A stretch of 44,213 bases of DNA from a virus. Location: the IMG/VR virus record IMGVR_UViG_3300032397_000027, positions 1 through 44,213 of that record. One strand, given 5' to 3'. A program made the position numbers and the translations under genes. The notes under the pieces are model-generated. The model saw only the letters and a program-made list of their open reading frames with translations. It ran no database searches and was not told where the DNA came from. Below are positions 25,983 through 32,944 of the stretch, piece after piece; the first letter of the stretch is position 1, and the number at the start of each line of letters is the position of its first letter.

Positions 25983-26557
25983 CGAATCTCCTTCATTCGG
26001 TAACGTTTGACCATCTCTCCAAGAACCCGAGCTGCATTCACAGCGTCATCGACCCCACTATGAGGCTTGCCCTCAAATTCCATCCCCATAGAGCGCAGAG
26101 ACTTCCTCAACCCGCTGCTCCGTTGCCCACGAAAAACGCCCAACAAGCTTTTGATGTTGAAGTGTGTGGTACCGAGGGGGTATTCGACACCAAATCGCTT
26201 GCACTGAGAGCGAAGCATGGTGCAGTCCCAGTCTCCAAAACTGGCCCAACTAATCGGCTTGTTCATCTCTTCAATGTCGTGACCAAGAACCCTCAATCGC
26301 TCTATGGCTTGCTCGAAAGTCACACCTTCCTTGTCAAGGCGGGCCTGGGTGTGTCCCGTCAGTTCTGTGCAAAAGTCGCTGACAGTCGAATACCGGGGTA
26401 GGACGAGAATTGACGGCTGTGCAACTACGAGATACTTGTTCTGATCCAGGTGGAGGTACGCGCACCCGATCTCAATGATTTCCTGCTCTTGACCATTGTT
26501 GGTGTTGCGAGGAAACCAACAGGTTGCTTCCAGGTCGACGACGAGAATGGTGTTCAT
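25979..26557 (-). CDS. DEDDh 3'-5' exonuclease (ERI-1/KapD-like)
   Basis: A 192-residue exonuclease. Motif ExoI is DLEAT (D8, E10), ExoII lies in SFGDWD (D109 or D111), and ExoIII is HSGVDDA (H166 to D171), the DEDDh arrangement. The length and the WASFGDWD and SGVDDA patterns fit the ERI-1/KapD-like group, which acts on RNA or short single-stranded ends with two metal ions. It is coupled upstream to a 33-codon gene (ATGA) and downstream to the zinc-finger gene (ATGA). Possible roles are RNA trimming or nucleotide recycling; DNA repair is not excluded. Confidence 0.8.
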   Translation of the reverse strand: MNTILVVDLEATCWFPRNTNNGQEQEIIEIGCAYLHLDQNKYLVVAQPSILVLPRYSTVSDFCTELTGHTQARLDKEGVTFEQAIERLRVLGHDIEEMNKPISWASFGDWDCTMLRSQCKRFGVEYPLGTTHFNIKSLLGVFRGQRSSGLRKSLRSMGMEFEGKPHSGVDDAVNAARVLGEMVKRYRMKEIR

Positions 26558-26655
26558 TGGCGATCTTTCTTGTTCAGGTATCGGATACGGCGGTACAGAT
26601 AGACCATGGCGGCAACATAGCCACCGACGAGAAGACCAAAACAGACCCAGTTCAT
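26554..26655 (-). CDS. 33-residue single-pass membrane microprotein
   Basis: Below the size of most gene callers, but exactly fitted between two genes: its ATG overlaps the peptide deformylase stop (ATGA) and its TGA overlaps the exonuclease start (ATGA). The product has one hydrophobic segment (about residues 2-20, WVCFGLLVGGYVAAMVYLY) followed by a basic tail RRIRYLNKKDRQ, the positive-inside signature of an N-out, C-in membrane peptide. A spacer RNA would be unlikely to stay open and coupled at both ends. Function is unknown; small membrane peptides of phages often act in superinfection exclusion or lysis control, but nothing here shows that. Confidence 0.6.
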   Translation of the reverse strand: MNWVCFGLLVGGYVAAMVYLYRRIRYLNKKDRQ

Positions 26656-27155
26656 TTCAGTAAGCCCTGTCTGCGCAGTGATTGCATCTGGCCCATGATG
26701 GCACCTCTACGAACATTCGGCAGATGGTCCAGATAGAGCTTGCCATCCAAATGCTCCATCTCATGCTGTAGAACATGGGCCATGAAGCCGTGAAGCCGAA
26801 CCTCATGGTGACAGACCATGCTCTCGTCGTAATAGTCAACAACCACCTCGGGGGCCCGGGGGATGTCCTCAAAGAAACCCGGCACAGAAAGACACCCCTC
26901 CCTCATCTTCACTCTTTCACCACAAAACTCCAGGATATGAGGATTCACAAAGACGCTGGGACCAAGAACCCCACTGTCTACGACCACAAGCCTCTGAGCT
27001 ACTCCGACCTGGATGGCCGAAAGTCCGGCGCCCTTGTGTGCCCGCATGATAGCTTTCATTCCTGCTACAAGCTCAGTGGCTGGGGGCTGCTCCAAGCGCA
27101 GGGAGACCTTTCTCAGAATCCCTGCAGGCCAGTAGATGAGCTTAAGGGGTTCCAC
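26652..27155 (-). CDS. def: Peptide deformylase
   Basis: A 167-residue protein if it starts at GTG 27155, which gives a typical N-terminus (EPLKLIYWPAGILRK) and follows AGG at short spacing; longer upstream frames overlap the AAA+ gene. All three family motifs are present: GAGLSAIQ (43-50), EGCLS with C88, and HEMEH (131-135). C88, H131 and H135 should bind the metal and E132 act as base. It removes the formyl group from new proteins. Phage deformylases are known from marine phages and act on host or phage ribosome products. It is followed, with ATGA coupling, by the microprotein gene. Confidence 0.88.
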   Translation of the reverse strand: MEPLKLIYWPAGILRKVSLRLEQPPATELVAGMKAIMRAHKGAGLSAIQVGVAQRLVVVDSGVLGPSVFVNPHILEFCGERVKMREGCLSVPGFFEDIPRAPEVVVDYYDESMVCHHEVRLHGFMAHVLQHEMEHLDGKLYLDHLPNVRRGAIMGQMQSLRRQGLLK

Positions 27156-28056
27156 GGCTACCTGTCTCTCCAACTCCCCAGTATCCCATGTCGACCAGGC
27201 TGCCATTACCAGACGACAGTGGGGACATGTCTGCCACCTTGAGGCGTTCCAGGACCGGTGCCAGTGGCTGCTCAAGACAGACAGTAGCCACGATGATTTC
27301 TTTCAGCTGGGCGATGCTCAGGCCTTCGGTGCGGCTCGCAAGGTCGTGTGCTGCAGACTCTGATACTCCAATCTGGAGCAGGTACTGAAGGCGCACTGCC
27401 ACATTAGGCTTTCCAATCTCTAGCAGGCGGTCAATGCGTGAGGGTCGATCCTTGATACGTGATGGGATACCGTCCAGGTTGTTGGTGGTCGCGACCAGGA
27501 CGAAGTTGTCCAGACCTCGCTGTCCATCAAGGAATTCCAAGATGGATTCCTCGAAGTCCGACACGAAAGAGTCGATGTCTTCGCATACGACCATGATTGG
27601 GCGGACGGGTTCGTACTTTCGGATGTGCTCGACGTAGAGCTGGATTCCAGAGCCATTGTCCCAGAAGAGGACGATGCCACCGTAGGTCTCTACGAAGGTC
27701 TTCTCAAGAAGACGGAGCGTGCAGGACTTTCCACACCCAGGAGGTCCGTGGAGGAGGTATCCACGCTTGTGGGCGAAGCCCATCTTCTGGAAGATGTGCC
27801 GCCGATCGAAGAAAACCCCAATCTCCTTGGTGATTTCCTTAACGCTGTCGTCAATCTCCAGGGGTTGGTCGTTGGTGACCTCTACCGGCTCAAAACCTGG
27901 CAGGCGTGAGCCGTCGATGGACACTGAGGCCATTTTGTAAAGGCCCGCACCGAGAGTGTTTCGGTCCAAAGCCTCAGTGTAGTAATTAGTGGTGCCCTGG
28001 ACGGCAATGACCGTCTTGGGCTTCTGTCCGATGTTCTCAGCCAATGTCGTCGTCAT
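27142..28056 (-). CDS. AAA+ ATPase, BCS1/FtsH-type
   Basis: A 304-residue ATPase with Walker A GPPGCGKS (104-111), a hydrophobic Walker B ending in EDID, a sensor-1 like TTNNLDG and the following RIKDRPSRID arginine region. The arrangement matches single-domain AAA+ proteins related to BCS1 and FtsH. The N-terminal 95 residues are not a recognisable transmembrane or substrate-binding domain. It overlaps the DNA ligase upstream by 20 bases and the deformylase start by 14. In phages such ATPases may remodel replication or assembly complexes; which is not visible here. Confidence 0.78.
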   Translation of the reverse strand: MTTTLAENIGQKPKTVIAVQGTTNYYTEALDRNTLGAGLYKMASVSIDGSRLPGFEPVEVTNDQPLEIDDSVKEITKEIGVFFDRRHIFQKMGFAHKRGYLLHGPPGCGKSCTLRLLEKTFVETYGGIVLFWDNGSGIQLYVEHIRKYEPVRPIMVVCEDIDSFVSDFEESILEFLDGQRGLDNFVLVATTNNLDGIPSRIKDRPSRIDRLLEIGKPNVAVRLQYLLQIGVSESAAHDLASRTEGLSIAQLKEIIVATVCLEQPLAPVLERLKVADMSPLSSGNGSLVDMGYWGVGETGSRGTP

Positions 28057-29335
28057 GTCGAAATCCTTTGAAAATTGGAAACCTCGGCTTACCGTCGTCG
28101 GTCAAGCCGAAATACTTGTACGTCAGCTGCTCTGGCAAAGTTCCAGCGTTGAAGTCCTTCCAGTATGCCTTACGCTGCTCATCGCTGAAGCCGCTGCCAA
28201 TCTCAAACAGCTCCCCGCCCTTCGTCTTACATTGGAGAGCCCCAAGAGAGCCGGCATACTTACCATTCCCCACGACTGCACCGAGCACTGCGGCCTCGTC
28301 GTCAATGAATGACTTGACCTTGAGAAGGGACCGGCTGCGCTTCAAAAGGACCGGCTCTTGGCCACGACGGTACATAGCCCCCTCGAAGCCCTTGTAGACG
28401 TAATCAGTGCTGTGACGAACCATGCGCTCAGGGTCCGGATCGACAGTCTCAAACATGTCTACCACGCCGAGACGTGCGACTGAGCCGGGCACATCGCGCA
28501 GAGCCTTCTGAATGAACTCCCGAGCAAGGTCGTAGCGTTCACGATACAGCTTGGTGGGCTTCTCCCAGTCATCCTGGGTGGTTGCGTCAAAGAGCAGGTA
28601 CTTCAGGTGCTGGGTATCTCCGCCCTTCTTGAAGAGAACGTGCTGGAGGGCTTGGAAGTCGATTCGGTCATTGATGACGACTACGACTTCGCCATCCAAA
28701 ACCAGACTCTGGGTCGGGTTCCTGGTGTCGTTAATCTCCTGAAGCTTCTCACGGATAGGCTCGAAGTTCAGCCACTCCTTGCCAGTGCGGCTGTAGAGAT
28801 GGACCCGACCTCGGTTGGCAGGTAGGAAAGCCACACAGCGGGCTCCATCGAGCTTGGGTTCAACACACCACTTCCCAGCCAACAGATTGGGCTTCACCTT
28901 GGAAAAGTCCTCGGCCAGTGGGACCGTGAATTGGAAGATGGTGCCCTCACCAAGGGTGTTGTTGACGTCCTTGGCGCCAAGGTCCAAACGCAGGTCCTGC
29001 TTGATAATGCGCTCGGCCCACTTTCGCTCAGTATCGTTGCAAAGGCCCAGGAAGGAGGCAATTCGGTCCTGGGCGGCATTACCGGTCAGCTGGCGACTGC
29101 TAAGCTCATCCAGAATCAAGAGAAGCTCCCGGTACCAGCTCTTGCTGTCGTTGAAGACAGAGACCTGGGCTTCAGCGGGCTTAGGGAGCTTTTTGACTCC
29201 GAATGTAATCTGGGGTGAGAGCGCCAAGGTCAACACCTTTCGGAGCTGGGGGCTGTCGGCCTTCTTCAATGCCTCCAAACGAGCATTGCCACGGGGTGCG
29301 GACTCAAGGCTTTCGAGCGACTTTACAAGGTCCAT
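28037..29335 (-). CDS. ATP-dependent DNA ligase
   Basis: A 432-residue ligase. I take ATG 29335, which has GGAG five bases upstream; an upstream in-frame extension overlaps the helicase stop and has no SD. An alpha-helical N-terminal domain (about 1-135) ends in DLRLDLGAKDVN as in T4-type ligases. Motif I is KLDG with K161 as the adenylated lysine; later motifs include DGEVVVV, EGAMYRR and LLKVKSF. The C-terminal OB-like domain is about 335-432. It seals nicks during replication and repair and lies in the same block as the helicase and primase. The substrate is inferred to be DNA from domain order; an RNA-active enzyme is encoded separately. Confidence 0.85.
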   Translation of the reverse strand: MDLVKSLESLESAPRGNARLEALKKADSPQLRKVLTLALSPQITFGVKKLPKPAEAQVSVFNDSKSWYRELLLILDELSSRQLTGNAAQDRIASFLGLCNDTERKWAERIIKQDLRLDLGAKDVNNTLGEGTIFQFTVPLAEDFSKVKPNLLAGKWCVEPKLDGARCVAFLPANRGRVHLYSRTGKEWLNFEPIREKLQEINDTRNPTQSLVLDGEVVVVINDRIDFQALQHVLFKKGGDTQHLKYLLFDATTQDDWEKPTKLYRERYDLAREFIQKALRDVPGSVARLGVVDMFETVDPDPERMVRHSTDYVYKGFEGAMYRRGQEPVLLKRSRSLLKVKSFIDDEAAVLGAVVGNGKYAGSLGALQCKTKGGELFEIGSGFSDEQRKAYWKDFNAGTLPEQLTYKYFGLTDDGKPRFPIFKGFRHDDDIG

Positions 29336-29366
29336 CGGTTCTCCAAACGCAAATGGGTGAATTCGA

Positions 29367-30614
29367 TCATGTCCAGTAAACTCTAATCCTCTCACGACTT
29401 CGTGTCAAGGCCGTGTAGCACCAACGTCGCCCCTCTTCGGTTGCAAGGCGCACACTGTCCTCGATCACAATCAAAGCCTCGGGCCATTCACTGCCCTGGG
29501 CCTTATGACATGTGAGCGTGTACCCGAGGTTGGCGTGCATGTGGTTTTTCTTCGCCGGAAGTTCAGGATAGGCCCTCTTCATAGCAGCACGACTGGCCTT
29601 TGCAATCATGTCTGGGTCTAGGCCTTGGACCCGACCAAAGACCTCCTCGGGGCTAATTACGGCTTCACAGGGGGTATCCTTGAAAGTGACCTCCTGGAAG
29701 CCCATGTAGTGACTTTTTCCTCCCTTTCGGTCGGTGACGGCCACCTTAAGATGGCTACGGCCAAACTCTCTGATGGTAAAAACCTCCCCATTGAAGACGT
29801 CTAGCTCGTAGTTGTTCTTTACAACCATGAGAGGTTCATCCTCCCGGAGGAGCCCCTTAGGCAGCCCCCGCAGCTCTCTGATTTTCATGTTGAGGTCGTG
29901 CCTGGTTGCGTTCTTGTGGCAGATGATAACACCACCGGCAGTCCAGTTGTCGAGCAGGGCCTGGTCGAGAGCTGCATCGACGACGATTGGCAGTTCCATG
30001 ATGGAGGCCATCAGGTTGGAGTTGGTCCTGATGTCATTGCTGATACGGATAATGGGCGAGTCCAGAGCCTGACGCAGGATTTCAGTCAGGTTGACCTTGA
30101 AATCGGCCTCAAAGTCCGGAGCGAAGACGCTGAAAGCCTTCTTGTTGGGGTCCTTCTCAACCGGTGGCAGCTGAAAGCCATCCCCAATGAAGACTAAATT
30201 CAGCCCAAGGGCCTGGGCAAAGAAGTGGAGATGCATAAAGACCTGGCTCGTGACCATTGAAGCCTCATCGATGATGAGGGTTTTGTTGGGCGGCAGCCTG
30301 AGTTCCTTGCTGGACTTCATCATAAAGTCGTACTCCCCGGTAAACTCGTCCTTGATCGGGGTGTACTGATACCGATGTATGGTCATCGCCTCACAGCCAG
30401 CAGCTTCTTTGACCCGCACAGCGGCTTTGCCAGTAGGAGTGAGGACGAAGAGGTCTGGGGATTCTTCTGCAAGGACCTTCAGGAGGGTGGTCTTCCCGGT
30501 ACCTGCATACCCACTGATGACAGCAATGCCCCCACCGCCGGGGAACTTGTCCTTCATTCCTCTGATTACAGCCAGGGCCTCTGCCTGGCCGGCGGTAGGG
30601 GCAAAATCGCTCAC
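29367..30614 (-). CDS. SF1B DNA helicase (Dda/RecD2-like)
   Basis: A 415-residue helicase. The start is GTG 30614 in a GTGA overlap with the preceding gene. Motifs in order: GYAGTGKTT (Walker A, 35-43), LTPTGKAAV, a tyrosine/histidine-rich strand, IIDEAS (Walker B), GDGFQLPPV, a TEILRQ motif, TCHKAQGSEW and YTALTRS. This is the order of Dda and RecD-like 5'-3' helicases, which strip proteins from DNA and help origin initiation and recombination in T4. It is a second helicase beside the DnaB-type one. Confidence 0.86.
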   Translation of the reverse strand: MSDFAPTAGQAEALAVIRGMKDKFPGGGGIAVISGYAGTGKTTLLKVLAEESPDLFVLTPTGKAAVRVKEAAGCEAMTIHRYQYTPIKDEFTGEYDFMMKSSKELRLPPNKTLIIDEASMVTSQVFMHLHFFAQALGLNLVFIGDGFQLPPVEKDPNKKAFSVFAPDFEADFKVNLTEILRQALDSPIIRISNDIRTNSNLMASIMELPIVVDAALDQALLDNWTAGGVIICHKNATRHDLNMKIRELRGLPKGLLREDEPLMVVKNNYELDVFNGEVFTIREFGRSHLKVAVTDRKGGKSHYMGFQEVTFKDTPCEAVISPEEVFGRVQGLDPDMIAKASRAAMKRAYPELPAKKNHMHANLGYTLTCHKAQGSEWPEALIVIEDSVRLATEEGRRWCYTALTRSRERIRVYWT

Positions 30615-30955
30615 TTGCTCTTCTTGACCCCGATGACGGTGGGCTTCTTAGCCTTAGCACGGAGCTTGATGGCTCTGGGGATTCCATCTTGCTTGGCCCA
30701 TTGGTCGTAAAGTGAGTCCCTATCTAGGGCCACCGAGGGCGCGACCACTACATTGTCATCCCGAAATGCTGGATACCACCGATCCCCACAGCATTGACAG
30801 TCCCCGGCACCGCCAAAGTAGAGGCCCAAGACGGAGGTAGCCCGGTCGTTCGCTTTCTCGGCTGAAGACGCTTCCACGAAAACCTCAATTGCAGGCCCCT
30901 CAAAGTATCCACCGCTGTTGTTCTGATGAAAGTGATACCACTTGTTCTTTGTCAT
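30611..30955 (-). CDS. Conserved phage protein of unknown function, Cys-rich centre
   Basis: A 114-residue protein. I start at ATG 30955, with AAGGAG 6-7 bases upstream; a longer frame upstream would run into the tRNA-like gene. The N-terminal WYHFHQNNSGG and the central DCQCCGDRWYP are distinctive; the latter may bind metal. These motifs resemble a family of short phage proteins of unknown function (DUF7296-like by memory), usually found beside replication or nucleic-acid genes. The C-terminal 25 residues are basic. Translation is coupled to the helicase gene by GTGA. The SD lies only about 14 bases after the 3' end of the tRNA-like element. Confidence 0.6.
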   Translation of the reverse strand: MTKNKWYHFHQNNSGGYFEGPAIEVFVEASSAEKANDRATSVLGLYFGGAGDCQCCGDRWYPAFRDDNVVVAPSVALDRDSLYDQWAKQDGIPRAIKLRAKAKKPTVIGVKKSK

Positions 30956-30969
30956 ATTCTTCTCCTTTG

Positions 30970-31043
30970 CCCCTGTCATGGGACTCGAACCCATGTGTAA
31001 CCAGGTCGAATGCTACCGACCAGGCCAGTTGCACCCGCCAGGG
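30970..31043 (-). tRNA. tRNA-like gene, non-canonical or degenerate
   Basis: 74 bases, minus strand, no CCA encoded. The T arm is perfect: ATGGG/CCCAT with loop TTCGAGT. The acceptor stem is CCCTGGC/GACAGGG with one G-A mismatch and a G discriminator. A perfect 5-base-pair stem GGTCG/CGACC (31017-31021 with 31004-31008) sits in the anticodon position but closes an 8-base loop, GTAGCATT. The D arm is weak and the variable loop about 9 bases. U33-like T and A37-like A can be assigned, giving AGC as a candidate anticodon, but I would not rely on it. It could be a degraded tRNA, a tRNA mimic, or a tRNA with an enlarged anticodon loop. A 6-pair hairpin (31051-31073) lies just upstream. Confidence 0.5.
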
Positions 31044-31157
31044 ATAGTGCCCCCGAAATGGTCACGCTCGGGAACCACACGTTATCTTTTCAAGACGGTT
31101 GAGTCCACCACTAATCGATGGAACCCTTAAAGCCTTCGACCATTTGCTTGGACGGTA

Positions 31158-31394
31158 TTACCCCTTGCTGGCGGTCTGGGAGTTACCCTGCCCCGTTACC
31201 TTGGCAGTAGATGTATTCTTGCCGTCGCGAATCTTGATGCGGAGCGCCAACTTCGCGCGCTCCTTCTTGGCCACGCACCCCGCCGCATCCAAACGGGCAA
31301 GCTGCTGCTCGGGGGTACGTCCAGCCGATTCCAGGGCCCGGACTGCGGCTGCCTGACGTCGAACCTCTGCTTTGTTGCCACCATTCGTTGCCAT
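31158..31394 (-). CDS. Small basic protein of a recurrent phage type
   Basis: A 78-residue protein with AGGAG 6 bases before ATG 31394. It has RTPEQQLARLD, then KKERAKLALRI, then a Ser/Thr-rich tail. This EQQLxxLD...KERAKL pattern recurs in short proteins of other phages whose role is unknown. It is rich in Lys and Arg, so it may bind RNA or DNA, but no fold is identifiable. The gene stands between the phosphoesterase and the tRNA-like gene. Confidence 0.5.
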   Translation of the reverse strand: MATNGGNKAEVRRQAAAVRALESAGRTPEQQLARLDAAGCVAKKERAKLALRIKIRDGKNTSTAKVTGQGNSQTASKG

Positions 31395-31432
31395 TGCTGA
31401 CTCCTGGGTTTAGTTGGACTGCGTTGAAGGAC

Positions 31433-32236
31433 CTACTCTACCACTGGCGAATCCGGGATGTCAATACCAATTCGGCTCCAGAAGTTTGGATTTGCATATT
31501 CACCCGGGTAGCCGCGCGGATTTGCATAAATCTGCATCTTGGAATTCCCCACCGTCCTAGTGTAGTCGACGGAGGCGTGGGTGTGACCATGTACCCAAAG
31601 CTGAGGGAGCTTCGCCTCCTCCAGCCATCCGGTCATATCGGCCAAGAAGAACGGATTAAGGGGTGAATCGTAGTACCTTGGGTCGATACTCCCGGGCAAG
31701 GGAAGGTGGTGAGTAAGCACAACATCATTCTTCCGCAGCCCCTGGGCGACACGAACAATAAAATCGTAGTGTCGGCCATAGACGGTTGGCTCAAATGGGC
31801 AGCTCTCGTCTCCAATCCACCTGAAGTCGGGCATCATTCGTTTGGCCAGAACGTCCGGGCTGTCGGGGAACCACATTGTGTCACCCACAAAGCGGACCCC
31901 ATTGAAAGTGAACGGTCCATCGTGGAGCATGACCAGATTGTGGAGGTTTGGGTTTGTCCGCAGCCCGCGAATGAACTGGTCCACGTACTCGAAGCTAGAT
32001 TCGTAGTACTCGTGGTTACCGGGTACGTACAAAACCTTCTTGTAGAAGCTGCAAAGCTGGGCCATCTGGGCCTTCCAGAAGCCTTCATGTCGAGCTACTT
32101 GGCAAATATCTCCCGCCAGGACCAGAAGGTCCGCTGGGTCCCGGAGTTTGAGCGCATCGACTCCATGGAAGAACTCTTCCCCGTCCGATGCGGACATCTG
32201 CTCAAAGTGCAAATCGGACATCACATGGATTCTCAT
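31433..32236 (-). CDS. Calcineurin-like metallophosphoesterase
   Basis: A 267-residue enzyme with the full five-motif set: SDLHFE (D8, H10), AGDI (D43), PGNHEYY (N74, H75), THH and HGHTH. These bind two metal ions and hydrolyse phosphomono- or diesters. Members act on nucleotides, cyclic nucleotides, nucleic-acid ends or proteins; the sequence does not tell which. It is coupled by ATGA to the membrane protein gene upstream and lies in the region that also holds an RNA ligase and a cREC-like protein, so end-processing of RNA is a reasonable but unproven role. Confidence 0.85.
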   Translation of the reverse strand: MRIHVMSDLHFEQMSASDGEEFFHGVDALKLRDPADLLVLAGDICQVARHEGFWKAQMAQLCSFYKKVLYVPGNHEYYESSFEYVDQFIRGLRTNPNLHNLVMLHDGPFTFNGVRFVGDTMWFPDSPDVLAKRMMPDFRWIGDESCPFEPTVYGRHYDFIVRVAQGLRKNDVVLTHHLPLPGSIDPRYYDSPLNPFFLADMTGWLEEAKLPQLWVHGHTHASVDYTRTVGNSKMQIYANPRGYPGEYANPNFWSRIGIDIPDSPVVE

Positions 32237-32568
32237 TTGGGCACCAAGGCTGTAAGCGTTTGAAAAAGCTGGTAAATCAGGTAGATTTGGTACGTGACAA
32301 GCGTCACATAGCCAACCAAGGACAGACCAAGGGTTGCCCAGGCTGACGGGCTTTGCTTAATCTTCCAGAATGCGTATGAGCATGCAGCTGTTGCCAGGGC
32401 CTTGACTAGCCCAAACACCAGCGGACCTTTCGTCAGAAAGTAGGCCATGAGTGGATTCTGCTCCTCCGCCACCCTGATAGTGACCAGGGTTACCGTGGTG
32501 AAGAGGTCGAAGGCGTTGAGTGCCACAAAGACACTAATAGCCGCCGAATAGAGCTTGTCATTCTTCAT
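32233..32568 (-). CDS. DUF5658-like small membrane protein
   Basis: A 111-residue protein with four hydrophobic segments at about 7-28, 45-55, 57-72 and 78-98. LNAFDLFTTVTLV, EEQNPLMAYF and FGLVKAL match the DUF5658 pattern, where an N-terminal helix carries an Asp and a Glu/Asn-Pro turn precedes the second helix. Its gene overlaps the cREC-like gene by 11 bases and the phosphoesterase by ATGA. Function is unknown; it could be a phage membrane protein that modifies the host envelope. Confidence 0.62.
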   Translation of the reverse strand: MKNDKLYSAAISVFVALNAFDLFTTVTLVTIRVAEEQNPLMAYFLTKGPLVFGLVKALATAACSYAFWKIKQSPSAWATLGLSLVGYVTLVTYQIYLIYQLFQTLTALVPK

Positions 32569-32944
32569 AGGGGCCGTACCTTCCGATGAAGCCCTTCATC
32601 GTCTGCTGAGCAACCGGATTGGCACTGTGAACCTTGGGCTTGTTCTTCGGCCAGTAGCCATTCTCGTGGATCCACTTCAGGAAGTCATAGCCGGAGGGCT
32701 CCGGAACATGGCAGGTACAACCGCAGATGGGCTCGCCATTGTCGTTGAGGCAGCTCTCCTCGCCCGAACTAAAGGCGCACGGAATGCAGTAGCAGAGGCC
32801 CAGGTCGTGGTCCAAGCTGAAGTCGGTGATGCCATCTTCTTGGTGACGCTCCACAAAGCGCTGGGCCTCACGGACATTCCGACACACGGTCCAGCTGTTG
32901 TCTGGGGGATTACGAAGGTCGTCAAGGTAGAGCTTCAGTGACAT
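32558..32944 (-). CDS. cREC-like receiver-fold protein with Cys-rich insertion
   Basis: A 128-residue protein; ATG 32944 has GAGG 4 bases upstream and overlaps the lipoprotein stop. It has KLYLDDLRNPP (4-14), FSLDHDLG (42-49), SGYDFLKWI (84-92) and KVHSANPVA (104-112), the pattern of the cyclic-phosphate-processing receiver (cREC_REC) family. That family is proposed to act on cyclic phosphates in RNA-repair contexts; this prediction is from the literature and not shown here. Residues 51-79 hold seven cysteines and a histidine between the DHDLG loop and the next helix, likely a zinc-binding insertion. It is not a standard two-component receiver: no phosphorylation partner is nearby. Confidence 0.68.
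   Translation of the reverse strand: MSLKLYLDDLRNPPDNSWTVCRNVREAQRFVERHQEDGITDFSLDHDLGLCYCIPCAFSSGEESCLNDNGEPICGCTCHVPEPSGYDFLKWIHENGYWPKNKPKVHSANPVAQQTMKGFIGRYGPYEE

Noticed and set aside
31044-31157. A second tRNA upstream of the tRNA-like gene
   Set aside because: The segment has GGTTC-like words but no T-loop consensus and no matching acceptor stem; only a 6-pair hairpin is visible.
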